From assembly GCF_001942405.1 (NCBI RefSeq), contig NZ_MKKA01000016.1, positions 1 to 52,967 of the forward strand: a DNA stretch of 52,967 nt. The letters are read 5' to 3'. How positions within the stretch are numbered: position 1 is the stretch's first letter; every line of letters begins with the position of its first letter. A program made the position numbers and the translations under genes. This DNA comes from Ornithinimicrobium sp. CNJ-824 (GTDB lineage Bacteria; Actinomycetota; Actinomycetes; Actinomycetales; Dermatophilaceae). Positions 41,570 to 52,054 of the stretch are shown piece after piece. The notes under the pieces were generated by a model, which was not told where the DNA came from, searched no databases, and saw nothing but the letters and a program-made list of their open reading frames with translations.

Positions 41570-42391
41570 TCAGGACGGCGGGGTGAAGATCCGGGCCTGC
41601 CAGCCGAACTCCCGGGCCGCCTCGACGTTGTGCGGCCGGTCGTCGGTGAAACGCACCTGCTCCCGGCCGACCGTGCGCCCGAGGCGACGTTCGATCTCGG
41701 CGTGCGCGACCGCATACGCCTCGGGGTCGGGCTTGGCCACGCCCAGGTCGCAGGCGTTGATCAGGGCGGGCACCAGGTGGCCCAGGCCGATGTGCTCCAG
41801 CTCCTCGGGCACCCGGTCGGTGCCGTTGGTGAAGACGAACACCGGCGTCCCGGCCGCGGACAGCCGGTCGACCAGCTCGGTCGTCGGGGCGACCGGGGTG
41901 CCCCGGTCCTCGACCCAGACGGTCATCAGCCGCTCGACCGCGGGCGGATGGTGACCGTCGTCCAGCAGCCTGGTCTCGAGGGCCTGCACCCACTCCGCGT
42001 GCGTGCAGCGCCCGGTGAGCATGGCCATCGCCTCGTCGATGCCGAAGGCAACCTCGAGCAGGCCCTCCAGGTCGGTGCCCAGCTCGGCGGCGGCGCGGCC
42101 GACGTGGCCCTCGGTGTCGAAGTCGCGCAGCACCCCGTCCAGGTCGAGCACCGCCACCTCGGCGCGCTCGAGGAAGGTGGCCACCCGCCACGGGACGGCC
42201 CGGACGACCCGCGCCACGACGACGTCCGTCAGCCGGACGACCGCCCGGCCGCGGCGCGTGTCGAGGACCAGGGTCTGCTCGTCGCGCCCCACGAGGTGCC
42301 CCACGACGTCGCTGGCCCGCCCGTCGGCCAGCTGGTGGCGGACGGTGAGGCGCTCCCCGAGCGGGACCCGGGAGAGGTCTTCTGGGCGCAT
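41570..42391 (-). CDS. HAD-family hydrolase with N-terminal Rv0428c-like SH3 domain
   Basis: 273 residues. Residues about 6-65 (LGERLTVRHQLADGRASDVV then VVRLTDVVVARVV) resemble the SH3 domain found at the N-terminus of Rv0428c-type acetyltransferases. The rest is a HAD domain: AVLDLDGVLRDFD, VFTNGT, AKPDPEAYAVA and FTDDRPHNVEAA, motifs I-IV. ATG 42391 is fixed by TAGAGT 7 nt upstream. The pairing of this SH3 with a HAD catalytic domain is unusual to me. Substrate unknown. Confidence 0.8.
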   Translation of the reverse strand: MRPEDLSRVPLGERLTVRHQLADGRASDVVGHLVGRDEQTLVLDTRRGRAVVRLTDVVVARVVRAVPWRVATFLERAEVAVLDLDGVLRDFDTEGHVGRAAAELGTDLEGLLEVAFGIDEAMAMLTGRCTHAEWVQALETRLLDDGHHPPAVERLMTVWVEDRGTPVAPTTELVDRLSAAGTPVFVFTNGTDRVPEELEHIGLGHLVPALINACDLGVAKPDPEAYAVAHAEIERRLGRTVGREQVRFTDDRPHNVEAAREFGWQARIFTPPS

Positions 42392-42398
42392 CTGTCCC

Positions 42399-42404
42399 AC
42401 TCTA
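42399..42404 (-). promoter_or_regulatory. -10 box TAGAGT, leaderless start of the SH3-HAD gene
   Basis: Minus-strand TAGAGT ends 7 nt before ATG 42391 and decides that start over GTG 42400. Confidence 0.5.
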
Positions 42405-42503
42405 GCCGGGTGCCTAGAGGGGAGGAGACGGTGCGAGCGAGCGTCGCCTCTGCTTCTCTCTGCGTGTCTCTGCCTCCCACGCTAGAGAAAGGCATACGGT
42501 CCG

Positions 42504-43715
42504 ATGGTGGATCCGATCCGAAACCCCTACGCCCCCGGCGCCGGCCAGCGCCCGCCCGAGCTCGCCGGCCGCGACGAGCAGCTCCAGCGCTTCCAGGTCG
42601 TGCTCGAACGCATCCAGCGGGGCCGTCCCGAGCGCTCGATGATCCTCACCGGGCTGCGGGGCGTGGGCAAGACCGTCCTGCTCAACGCCCTGCGCAGCAC
42701 GGCGGTGCGGGCGCGGTGGGGGACCGGCAAGTACGAGGCGCGGCCCGACCAGGGCATGCGCCGGCCGATGGCCGCCGCCCTCCACGTGGCCGTGCGTGAG
42801 CTGGGCCACCCCAGGGGAGAGGAGCTCGACCACGTCCTGGGTGTCATCAAGGCGTTCGCGCAGAAGGACCAGCCCGGCGCCAAGCTGCGCGACCGGTGGA
42901 ACCCCGGCATCGACGTCCCCGCGATCAGCGGCCGGGCCGACTCCGGCGACATCGAGATCGACCTCGTCGAGCTGTTCACCGACGTGGGCGGGCTGGCCGC
43001 GGACGTCGGCAAGGGCGTGGCCGTCTTCATCGACGAGATGCAGGACCTGGCGCCCGAGGACGTCTCGGCCGTCTGCGCGGCCTGTCACGAGCTGAGCCAG
43101 TCGGCGCTGCCGGTCATCGTCGTCGGGGCCGGGCTGCCGCACCTGCCGGCGGTGCTGTCGGCGAGCAAGTCCTACTCCGAACGGTTGTTCCGCTACAACC
43201 GGATCGACCGGCTCTCCCGCGAGGAGGCGGTCCGCGCGCTGCAGAACCCCGCCGCGGACGAGGACGCCGAGTGGGCGCAGGACGCTCTCGAGGCGATGTA
43301 TGCCGCGACCGGTGGCTACCCCTACTTCATCCAGGCCTACGGCAAGGAGGTCTGGGACCTGGCCCCGCGGTCGCCGATCACCGCCGAGGACGTGCGGGTC
43401 GCCGCGCCCGACGCCGAGGAGGAGCTGGCGGTGGGCTTCTTCGGCTCGCGCTACGAGCGGGCGACGCCGGGGGAGCGGGAGTACCTGCGGGCCATGGCCG
43501 ACCTGGCCGCCCAGCAGGTCGAGGCCGGTCAGGAGGTGGACGAGGTCGGCTCGGTGGCCACCGCCGACATCGCCGCCCACCTGGGCCGCAAGCCGCAGTC
43601 GCTGTCGCCGGCCCGGGACGCCCTGCTCAAGAAGGGGCTGATCTACAGCGGCGAGCGGGGCCGGATCGCGTTCACCGTGCCGCACTTCGGGAGGTACCTG
43701 CGGGCCCAGGCCTGA
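42504..43715 (+). CDS. AAA-type ATPase (archaeal-ATPase-like, standalone)
   Basis: 403 residues. ELAGRDEQLQRFQVVLE opens the module, ILTGLRGVGKTVLL is Walker A (about residues 47-60), and VAVFIDEMQDLAPEDV is Walker B with sensor-type Asn/Ser after it. The C-terminal 120 residues (GFFGSRYERATPGEREYLRAM, KKGLIYSGERGRIAFTVP) form a winged-helix domain. Such proteins are common, usually single, in actinobacteria, and no role is established. It might bind DNA through its winged helix. A box TACGGT lies 3 nt upstream of the start. Confidence 0.8.
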   Translation: MVDPIRNPYAPGAGQRPPELAGRDEQLQRFQVVLERIQRGRPERSMILTGLRGVGKTVLLNALRSTAVRARWGTGKYEARPDQGMRRPMAAALHVAVRELGHPRGEELDHVLGVIKAFAQKDQPGAKLRDRWNPGIDVPAISGRADSGDIEIDLVELFTDVGGLAADVGKGVAVFIDEMQDLAPEDVSAVCAACHELSQSALPVIVVGAGLPHLPAVLSASKSYSERLFRYNRIDRLSREEAVRALQNPAADEDAEWAQDALEAMYAATGGYPYFIQAYGKEVWDLAPRSPITAEDVRVAAPDAEEELAVGFFGSRYERATPGEREYLRAMADLAAQQVEAGQEVDEVGSVATADIAAHLGRKPQSLSPARDALLKKGLIYSGERGRIAFTVPHFGRYLRAQA

Positions 43716-43751
43716 GCCGCCCACACGGTGCTCGTGGCATGGGGCTGCTCC

Positions 43752-43781
43752 GCGGAGCACTCTCCGCTCGCGGTGCTCCGC
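43752..43781 (+). terminator. Hairpin GCGGAGCAC / GTGCTCCGC
   Basis: Nine-base perfect arms around a 12-nt loop, 37 nt after the ATPase stop. It probably works together with the larger structure at 43798-43867. Confidence 0.5.
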
Positions 43782-43797
43782 CGTCACCCCGGACAAA

Positions 43798-43867
43798 GGT
43801 GAGGTCGGCGAGGAAGGACCTCCATCGCCCTGTCCGGCGATGGAGGTCCGACCTACCCGACCTCACC
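43798..43867. terminator. Large nested hairpin between convergent ATPase and P-type ATPase genes
   Basis: An inner perfect 14-bp stem (GGACCTCCATCGCC, 43816-43829, with 43836-43849) has a CTGTCC loop. An outer perfect 11-bp stem (GGTGAGGTCGG, 43798-43808, with 43857-43867) encloses it. Both arms are symmetric, so transcription from either side could be stopped. Confidence 0.75.
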
Positions 43868-43888
43868 CCGTGGGGCCGGGCGGGACCG

Positions 43889-45903
43889 TCAGGCGCTGAC
43901 AGGGTTCGAGGCCTGTGCCTGCCTGACGGTGCCGGCCGACGGTGCGTCGTCCTCCGACGGGGCCACGCCGGCGGAGCGGCCCGGGCCGCGGTGGTCGTCC
44001 TGCGACCGGACGTCCGTGCCGCGGTGGCGGCGCAGCAGCCGCATCGCGTTGACGATGACGACGAGCACCGAGACCTCGTGCACGAGCATGCCGATCGCCA
44101 TGGTGACGCCGCCGAAGAGCACGCCGGCCAGGAGCGCGGCGACCGTCAGCAGCGCGACCGCGATGTTCTGCCGCATGTTGTTCACGGTGCGGCGGGCCAG
44201 CGAGACCGCTTCGGGCAGCTTGAGCAGGTCGTCCTTCATGAGCGCGATGTCGGCCGTCTCGATGGCCACCCCGGTGCCCGCGGCACCCATCGCCACGCCG
44301 ATGTCGGCGGTGGCCAGCGCAGGGGCGTCGTTGACGCCGTCGCCGACCATGGCCACGACGTAGCCCTGGCGCCGCAGGTCCTCGACCGCCTCGAGCTTGT
44401 CCTCGGGCAGCAGGCCGGCACGGACCTCGTCCACCCCGACGGCGGCGCCGACGGCACGGGCGACCGGCTCGATGTCGCCGGTCAGCATGACGACCTTCTT
44501 CACGCCGGAGGCGTGCAGGCGACGCACCATCTCGGGGGCGTCGTCCCGGACCCGGTCGGCGACGGCCACGACGCCGAGGACGCGGCCGTCGCGGGCGACG
44601 ACCATGGGGGTCCGGCCGGCGGCGGCCAGCTCCTCGACGACCTGAGCCGCGCGGGAGAGGTCGCCCCCCGGCCCGTCGGTCGCGGCGACGTCCTGCTCTC
44701 CCGCGACCAGGGCCAGGTTGCCCACGGCCACGCGCGAGCCGGCCAGCGTGGCGACGACGCCCTTGCCGGGCACCGGCTCGGTGTGCTCGGGCAGGCCGGG
44801 GACCCGCAGGCCCTCGGCCGCGGCGGCCTCCAGGACCGGGCGGGCCAGGGGGTGCTCCGACCCGGCCTCGGCGCGGGCGGCCAGCTGCAGCACGTCGTCG
44901 CGGTCGAGGTCGCCCAGGACCACCACGTCGGTCAGCCGCGGACGGCCCTCGGTGAGGGTGCCGGTCTTGTCCAGCGCGACCGCGTCGATCTTCGCGGAGG
45001 TCTCGAGGAACTCCCCGCCTTTGATGAGGATGCCGTCCTTGGCGCCGCGGCCGATGCCGGCGACGATCGAGACCGGGATGGAGATGACCAGGGCCCCGGG
45101 GCAGCCGATGACGAGCAGGGTCAGCGCGAGGACGACGTCCTGCGTCAGCAGGCCCACGCCGAGCGCGAGCACGATGATCGCGGGGGTGTACCAGGCGGAG
45201 AACCGGTCCATGAACGCCTGCGTCCGCGCCTTGGCGTCCTGGGCCTCCTCGACCCGGTGGATGATGCGGGCCAGCGTCGTGTCCGTGCCCACGCCGGTCG
45301 CGGTGACCTGGAGGAACCCGCCGGTGGCGATCGTGCCGGCGAACACCTGGTCGCCGGCCGACTTCTCGACCGGGATGGACTCGCCGGTGATGGAGGCCTC
45401 GTCGAGGGCCCCGGTGCCACCGGACACGGTGCCGTCGACCGGCACCTTGGTGCCGTTCTTGACGAGGACGGTCTCGCCGGTGCCCACCTGGGCGGCCGGC
45501 ACCTCGACCTGCTCGCCGTCGCGCAGCACGACGGCCACGTCGGGCGCGACCGCGACGAGCTCGGCCAGCGTCGACCGGGTCTTGTTGAGGGTGGCGGCCT
45601 CCAGGCCGTGGCCGACGGCGAAGAGGAAGGTGACCGCGGCCGCCTCCCAGTAGTTGCCGATGATCACGGCGCCGATCGCGGCGATCGAGACGAGCAGGTC
45701 GATGCCGACGACGCGGGCGGTCAGCGCCCGCCAGGCCTTGAGCACGACGGGGGTCCCGGCCACGACGGCGGCGAGGATCATGAGCACGTCGCCCCAGCCC
45801 GTCAGGTCCAGCACCCGGCTCAGCACGAGCGAGGCGAGGATCGCGACCCGGAGAGCGTGGGCACGGCCCACCGGCCGTGCAGCCAGGTCTGGATCTGGTG
45901 CAC
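43889..45903 (-). pseudogene. Heavy-metal translocating P1B-type ATPase, frameshifted in this sequence
   Basis: GTG 45903 starts HQIQTWLHGRWAVPTLSG. Near 45848 one G is missing (CCC for CCCC on the plus strand). The next frame resumes VAILASLVLSRVLD and runs to 43889, about 671 residues. DKTGTLTEGRP is the phosphorylation site, TGES the actuator loop, HPLARP the HP locus and MVGDGVNDAP the hinge. The membrane metal motif is CPG (VIGCPGALVIS), not CPC. There is no N-terminal HMA domain; a separate HMA protein is encoded 9 bp upstream. Probably a zinc, cadmium or copper exporter. Confidence 0.8.
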
Positions 45904-45912
45904 GCGCGGGCC

Positions 45913-46176
45913 TCAGAAGGCGGCGGGGCGGGCGGTGTAGCCGGCCTTGGCGACCGCGGCGACGAGGTCGTCCACGCTCACGCGGGTCTCGTCGTGGTCG
46001 ACCTCGATGCGGGCCGAGGCGAAGTGGACCGTGACGGCCTCCACGCCGGCGAGGCGGCCCACCTGCTTCTCGATCTTGGCCACGCAGGAGGGGCAGGAGA
46101 AGCCCTCGGCGCGCAGGGTGGTCCGGGTGGTGGCGGTCGTGGTGGTGGTCGTCCGGTCGGTGCTCGCGGTGGTCAT
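45913..46176 (-). CDS. Heavy-metal-associated (HMA) domain chaperone
   Basis: 87 residues from ATG 46176, with AAGGA eight bases upstream. A Thr-rich N-terminus (about 1-20) precedes the HMA fold: LRAEGFSCPSCVAKIEKQV has the GFSCxxC metal site, followed by VTVHFASARIEVDH and AAVAKAGYTARPA. It would deliver metal to the adjacent ATPase. The ATPase starts 9 bp after the stop. A palindrome and -10 box upstream control both genes. Confidence 0.88.
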   Translation of the reverse strand: MTTASTDRTTTTTTATTRTTLRAEGFSCPSCVAKIEKQVGRLAGVEAVTVHFASARIEVDHDETRVSVDDLVAAVAKAGYTARPAAF

Positions 46177-46226
46177 CACGGCGTCCTTTCGTGTGGTGTC
46201 ACGTCCCCGTTCGGGCTGATGACCTC

Positions 46227-46269
46227 AAGCTACGGACGTTGCGCCCCCGGTTCCTTGACCTAGGTCAAG
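46227..46269 (-). promoter_or_regulatory. CRP/FNR-type palindrome with -10 box in class II spacing
   Basis: CTTGACCTAGGTCAAG (46254-46269) is a perfect palindrome of the TTGAC-N4-GTCAA type. A -10-like TAGCTT lies at 46227-46232 on the minus strand. A start site 7 nt beyond (46220) would place the palindrome centre at -41.5, the class II activator position. Downstream genes are the HMA chaperone and P1B ATPase. Alternative readings are a MerR- or other-type operator. Confidence 0.5.
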
Positions 46270-46296
46270 TCCGGCACGACCGGGGCGTTCCTGCCC

Positions 46297-48012
46297 TCAG
46301 ATCGCCTCGACCTCCGGGTAGCGCGGCTGCCACATCCGTTCGTAGACCTGCTGGACCGGGTCCGTGAGCGGCCGCTCAGCGACGCCCTCCTTGGCGGCCT
46401 GCCTGGCCACCTCGATCGCCACCGTCGCCGACACCAGGCGCAGGTCGCCGATCCCGGGCAGCAGCGGGGCGCCCGGACGCCAGGCGTTGACGAGCCCGGC
46501 CAGCGCCTGGGAGGCGGCGGCGATCATGCCGGGCGTGATCCCGGTCGCCCGGCAGGCGGCCACGCCCAGGCCCAGCCCCGGGAAGATCAGCGCGTTGTTG
46601 GACTGGGCGATGGTGTGCCGGATGCCGTCGTGGGTGACCGGCTCGAACGGGCTCCCGGTGGCCACGAGCGCCTTGCCGTCGGTCCACCGCAGGATGTCGG
46701 CGGGCGTGGCCTCGGCGCGGCTGGTGGGGTTGGACAGCGGGAAGATGATCGGCCGGGGGTTGTGCCGGGCCATCTCCTCGACGACCTCCTGGGTGAAGGC
46801 CCCGCCCTTGGTGGAGGTGCCGATGAGGATCGTCGGCCGCACGTTGCGGATGACGTCGAGCAGGCCGATGCGCTCGGGGTCGGCCACGTCCCAGTCCGCC
46901 ACCTCCTCCCGGCGCCGGGCGTAGACCCGCTGGAAGTCGTGCAGGGTCTCGTCGTCGTCGACGTAGAGGCCCTGCAGCCCGATGGGCCAGAAGTGGCTGT
47001 AGGCCTCCTCCTCGGTCCGGGCGGTGCGGGTGCGCAGCATCTGGTCCTTGACCAGGTCGGCGATCCCGATGCCGGCGCTGCCGGCGCCGAAGATGACGAT
47101 GCGCTGCTCGTCCAGGCTGGTGCCGGTGACGTCGACGCCGGCCAGCAGGGCGGCCAGCACGACGGCCGCCGTGCCCTGGATGTCGTCGTTGAAGGTGCAC
47201 ACCTCGTCGCGGTAGCGCTCCAGGATCCGGTGGGCGTTGGCGGTGCCGATGTCCTCCCAGTGGATCATCGCGTGCGGGAAGAGCCTGGTGACCGTCTGCA
47301 CGAACTGGTCGACGAACTCGTCGTAGCGCTCGCCGCGCACCCGGGCGTGCCGCTCGCCCAGGTACATGTCGCTGGAGAGCAGACCGAGGTTGTCGGTGCC
47401 GGTGTCGAGCACGACCGGGATGGTCCGTCGCGGGTGGACGCCGGCGGCGGCGGTGTAGACGGACAGCTTGCCGATGGCGATCTGGATGCCGCCGATGCCC
47501 TGGTCGCCGATGCCGAGGATGCCCTCGGAGTCGGTGACGCACACCAGGTCCACGTCCTCCGCGTCCAGCCCGTAGTTGCGCAGCCCCTGCTCGACCTTCT
47601 CCGGGTGGTCGATCGACAGGAACACCCCGCGCGGCCGGTTGTAGGTGTGGCTGAAGCGCTCGATCGCCTCGCCGATCGTCGGGGTGTAGACGACCGGCAG
47701 CATCTCCTCCAGGTGGCCGGAGAGCAGGTGGTAGAAGAGCACCTCGTTGCGGTCGCGCAGGGCGTTGAGCGTGAGGAACTTGCCGAGCATGGTCTTGGTC
47801 GACCGGAACTGCTCGTAGACCCGCTGGGTCTGGTTCTCCAGCGTCGTGAACGCCGTCGGCATCAGGCCGTCGAGCTCGAGGGCCTCCCGCTCCGCCTCGG
47901 TGAAGGCCGTCCCCCGGTTGGTCATCGGGTTGGACAGCACCGCCCGTCCCCGGGTCCGGATCCGCAGTGGCGCGTTGCCGACGGCGGTGGCCTGCTCGTA
48001 CTCCCGCTTCAT
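46297..48012 (-). CDS. NAD-dependent malic enzyme
   Basis: 571 residues from ATG 48012, preceded by a G-rich GGTGGGG. It decarboxylates malate to pyruvate. PVVYTPTIGEAIERFSHTY opens the malic domain, HWEDIGTANAHRIL and CTFNDDIQGTAAV hold metal ligands, and VIFGAGSAGIGIADL binds NAD. ILIGTSTKGGAFTQEVV and FPLSNPTSRAEATPADIL follow. Its length fits the large SfcA/MaeA type rather than the short MaeB type. Divergent from the PEP-synthase-like gene, so both may shift carbon between malate, pyruvate and PEP. Confidence 0.92.
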   Translation of the reverse strand: MKREYEQATAVGNAPLRIRTRGRAVLSNPMTNRGTAFTEAEREALELDGLMPTAFTTLENQTQRVYEQFRSTKTMLGKFLTLNALRDRNEVLFYHLLSGHLEEMLPVVYTPTIGEAIERFSHTYNRPRGVFLSIDHPEKVEQGLRNYGLDAEDVDLVCVTDSEGILGIGDQGIGGIQIAIGKLSVYTAAAGVHPRRTIPVVLDTGTDNLGLLSSDMYLGERHARVRGERYDEFVDQFVQTVTRLFPHAMIHWEDIGTANAHRILERYRDEVCTFNDDIQGTAAVVLAALLAGVDVTGTSLDEQRIVIFGAGSAGIGIADLVKDQMLRTRTARTEEEAYSHFWPIGLQGLYVDDDETLHDFQRVYARRREEVADWDVADPERIGLLDVIRNVRPTILIGTSTKGGAFTQEVVEEMARHNPRPIIFPLSNPTSRAEATPADILRWTDGKALVATGSPFEPVTHDGIRHTIAQSNNALIFPGLGLGVAACRATGITPGMIAAASQALAGLVNAWRPGAPLLPGIGDLRLVSATVAIEVARQAAKEGVAERPLTDPVQQVYERMWQPRYPEVEAI

Positions 48013-48062
48013 GACCCCACCTTCCCACCTTCGTCGCCCCGCGCCAACGGCCCCCCGACCCC

Positions 48063-48068
48063 TAGTGT
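48063..48068 (+). promoter_or_regulatory. -10 box TAGTGT, leaderless start of the PEP-synthase-like gene
   Basis: TAGTGT ends 7 nt before ATG 48076. Confidence 0.5.
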
Positions 48069-48075
48069 CGGGGGC

Positions 48076-50317
48076 ATGACCGGCGGCCTCGTCCTCGACC
48101 TCGGGTCGGTCGGTGCGGCCGACCTGCCGCGCGTGGGCGGCAAGGCGGCCGGCCTCGGGGAGCTGCTCGGGGCGGGCGTGCGGGTGCCGCCGGGGTTCGT
48201 GGTCACCACCGACGCCTACCGGTATGCCGTGGGCGCCGCCGCGTCGGCGCCCCAGGTGCTGGACGCCCCGGTGCCGGAGGACCTCGCGGGCGCCGTGCGC
48301 ACGGCATACCGGGGCCTGGGGGGCGGGCCGGTCGCCGTCCGTTCCAGCGCGACGGCGGAGGACCTTCCGGGGGCCACCTTCGCCGGGCAGCAGGACACCT
48401 TCCTGGACGTCGAGGGTGCCGAGGCCGTCCTGGACGCCGTCCGGCGGTGCTGGGCCTCCCTGTGGTCGGAGCGCGCGGTGGACTACCGGGAGCGGCTGGG
48501 CGTCGACCCGAGGTCGGTGGCGATGGCCGTCGTCGTCCAGCGGATGGTCCCGGCCGACACCGCCGGCGTCCTCCTCACCGCCGACCCCGTCACCGGGCGA
48601 CGCGACCGGGTCGTCGTCGACGCGGCCCGCGGGCTCGGTGAGGCCGTGGTGTCGGGACGGGTGACCCCGGAGCACCTCGTCGTCGCCGAGGACGGGGCCG
48701 TGGTGGAGCGGAGGGCGGGCGGGGACGGCCAGGTGCTCACGGACGGGCAGGCGGCCCGGCTCGCCCGGGCCGGCCGGGCGGTCGCCACCTCCCTGGGCCG
48801 GCCGCAGGACGTGGAGTGGGCGTTCGCCGGCGGCGAGCTCGTCGTCCTGCAGGCCCGGCCGATGACCGCCCTGCCCCCGCCGCCCGCTGCCGCTGGAGCT
48901 CACCGCCTGGATCCGGCCGACCGTCGGCCGGCACGTGGAGGAGATGGTGCGGGGCCTGGCGGGGGTCGTGGTCCGGTTCGCCGACGTCCTCCCCGAGCAG
49001 GACGCGGTCGTCCAGGAGTTCGTCCCGGCCTCACCGCGCCCCACCGTGCGGACGCCGGTCCGGGTGCTGCGTTCCCTCGTGCGCGGGCTGCGGTCGGACC
49101 CGAGGGTGTGGGTCGAGGACCCGCGGCTGGCGGACTACCGGGCCGGGGTGGCGGCGCTGGACGCCCTCGACCCGGAGGAGCTGGCCTGGGAGGAGCTCGT
49201 GGCCGTGCCGCGGCGGGCCGCCGAGCTCGTCGACCTGGTGACGGCCGTCCGGGTCGCGCACCTGCCGGCCGGGTTCGTGGCGATCGGCCGCCTCCTCGTC
49301 GTGTCCGCGCTGACGGGTCGACGGGGAGCCGTCGCCGACCTCCTGCTCGGCGCCCCCACGCGGACGCGGGCGGCCAACGAGGAGCTGTCCGCCCTGGCCC
49401 GGGAGGCGGCGACGGTCCCCGGGCTCGTCGACCTGCTCGGGAGCGACGGGCCGGTGCAGGTCGAGGACGTCGCGGCCCTGGCGGGTGCGCAGCGGTGGGT
49501 CGACCGGCTCCGGCGGTTCCTCCAGGCCTACGGCCACCGCGAGACCACGAGCCTGCTCCTCGTGCACGACCCGACGTGGGGGCGGTCACCCGCGACCGTT
49601 CTCGGCCTGGTCCGCGCCCTCCTCCCGACCGAGGGGACTCCGGAGCCCCCGGTGGTGCCCCGGGCGCCGGGCGGCGAGCTGGTGCAGCGTGCGGCGGCCG
49701 GCACGGCCCTGCGGGAGGACACCCACTTCGAGCTGGGCAGGACGATGCCGGCGGTGCACCGGGCGCTGCAGGAGGCGGGACGTCGCCTGGCGGCCGACGG
49801 TGCGCTGGACGACCCGGAGGACGTGTGGTTCCTCGCCCTCGACGAGCTCCCGGCCGGGAGCGGTCCGCGACGGAGTGTCCTGCGGGAGGCGGCGGCCCGG
49901 CGGCGCGCGGCCTACCACGAGCTGGCCGGCAGCCCCCTCATCGCGACGACCACCCTCTACCCCCGGCGGGAGGCGTCCGGCGACGTCCTGGCGCTCGGCA
50001 CCCCGGCGGGCGGAGGCCGGGCGACCGGCCCGGTCCGGGTCGTCGCGGGACCGGCCGAGTTCGGCCGTCTGCGCCCCGGGGAGGTGCTCGTGTGCGCCTC
50101 GACCAACCCGGGGTGGACGCCCCTGTTCCAGCGGGCGGCCGCCGTCGTCGTGGACCACGGCGGGATGGCCTCGCACGCCGCGATCGTGGCGCGGGAGTAC
50201 GGGATCCCGGCGGTGATGGGCACCGGGACCGGCACGCGGGAGCTTCCCGACGGCCTGCGGGTCGTCGTCGACGGGGACCGTGGCGCGGTCTGGGCGGCCC
50301 CGTCGGACCCGGTGTGA
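48076..50317 (+). pseudogene. PEP/pyruvate-binding (PEP synthase / rifampicin phosphotransferase-like) protein, frameshifted
   Basis: ATG 48076. PRVGGKAAGLGELLGAGVRVP and AVRSSATAEDLPGATFAGQ are the N-terminal ATP-grasp half. Near 48884 an extra C (CCGCCCGCTG where CCGCCGCTG would stay in frame) ends that frame. The other frame continues LPLELTAWIRPTVGRHVEEM. The C-terminal swivelling His domain reads DHGGMASHAAIVAREYGIPA. About 746 residues in total, shorter than PEP synthase and closer to rifampicin phosphotransferases. Whether it makes PEP or phosphorylates another substrate is open. This is the only insertion among the frameshifts seen. Confidence 0.75.
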
Positions 50318-51424
<1,107 letters not shown>

Positions 51425-51514
51425 CCCGGCCCCTCCGCGCGGCGCCGTCGCGTCCCGTCCCGACGCCGCTGCATACCCCGACCCGGCACCCAGCGTGCGG
51501 GGGCGGGTCGGTCG

Positions 51515-51520
51515 TAGTCT
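51515..51520 (+). promoter_or_regulatory. -10 box TAGTCT, leaderless start
   Basis: TAGTCT ends 6 nt before ATG 51527. Confidence 0.5.
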
Positions 51521-51526
51521 GGGCAG

Positions 51527-52039
51527 ATGGGCCTGTTCGACCGCGTCCGCCGCGCCGCCTCCGACCTGTCGGAGCGGAGCAAGAACCCCACCGAGACCCG
51601 GGTGCGCACCCTGCCCGACCCGGGCGCGTCCACGACCGAGGACCTGCCGCTGACCCCCGAGTCGCGCAAGCTCGGCCCGGAGGAGCGCGAGGGGATCGAC
51701 GCCGGGCTCGCGGCGCTGGCGGACGAGGGGGTCGACGTCGACGACCTCGCCTCGATCGGCGCGGGGCTGGACCGCGCCCTGGCCCGGTGGCTGAAGGACA
51801 AGGCGGAGGACCACGACGCGGTCGTCGAGCGCTACGCCATCGCCGTGGGCGAGCACCTGCACCGGCACACCGACCTGGCCTGGGAGGTCGTCACCGACGT
51901 CTTCGGCACCGACCTGGCCGTCGCCGCGGGCGACTTCGTCGTGGTCCCCAGCAACCTCGTGGCGGTCCGCTGGATGCGTCGCGAGACCGGCTGGGTGCCG
52001 GGGGTCGTCGGGCACATCGTGGAGGTGCGCAGCCGCTGA
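51527..52039 (+). CDS. DUF3806-like domain protein
   Basis: 170 residues, cytoplasmic. The first 60 residues are polar and probably disordered. Residues about 65-165 contain YAIAVGEHLHRHTDLAWEVV and FGTDLAVAAGDFVVVPSNLVAVRW, which resemble DUF3806. No catalytic residues are evident. Monocistronic, leaderless, convergent with the deacetylase gene. Confidence 0.65.
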   Translation: MGLFDRVRRAASDLSERSKNPTETRVRTLPDPGASTTEDLPLTPESRKLGPEEREGIDAGLAALADEGVDVDDLASIGAGLDRALARWLKDKAEDHDAVVERYAIAVGEHLHRHTDLAWEVVTDVFGTDLAVAAGDFVVVPSNLVAVRWMRRETGWVPGVVGHIVEVRSR

Positions 52040-52054
52040 GGGGAGCCGCTCCGC

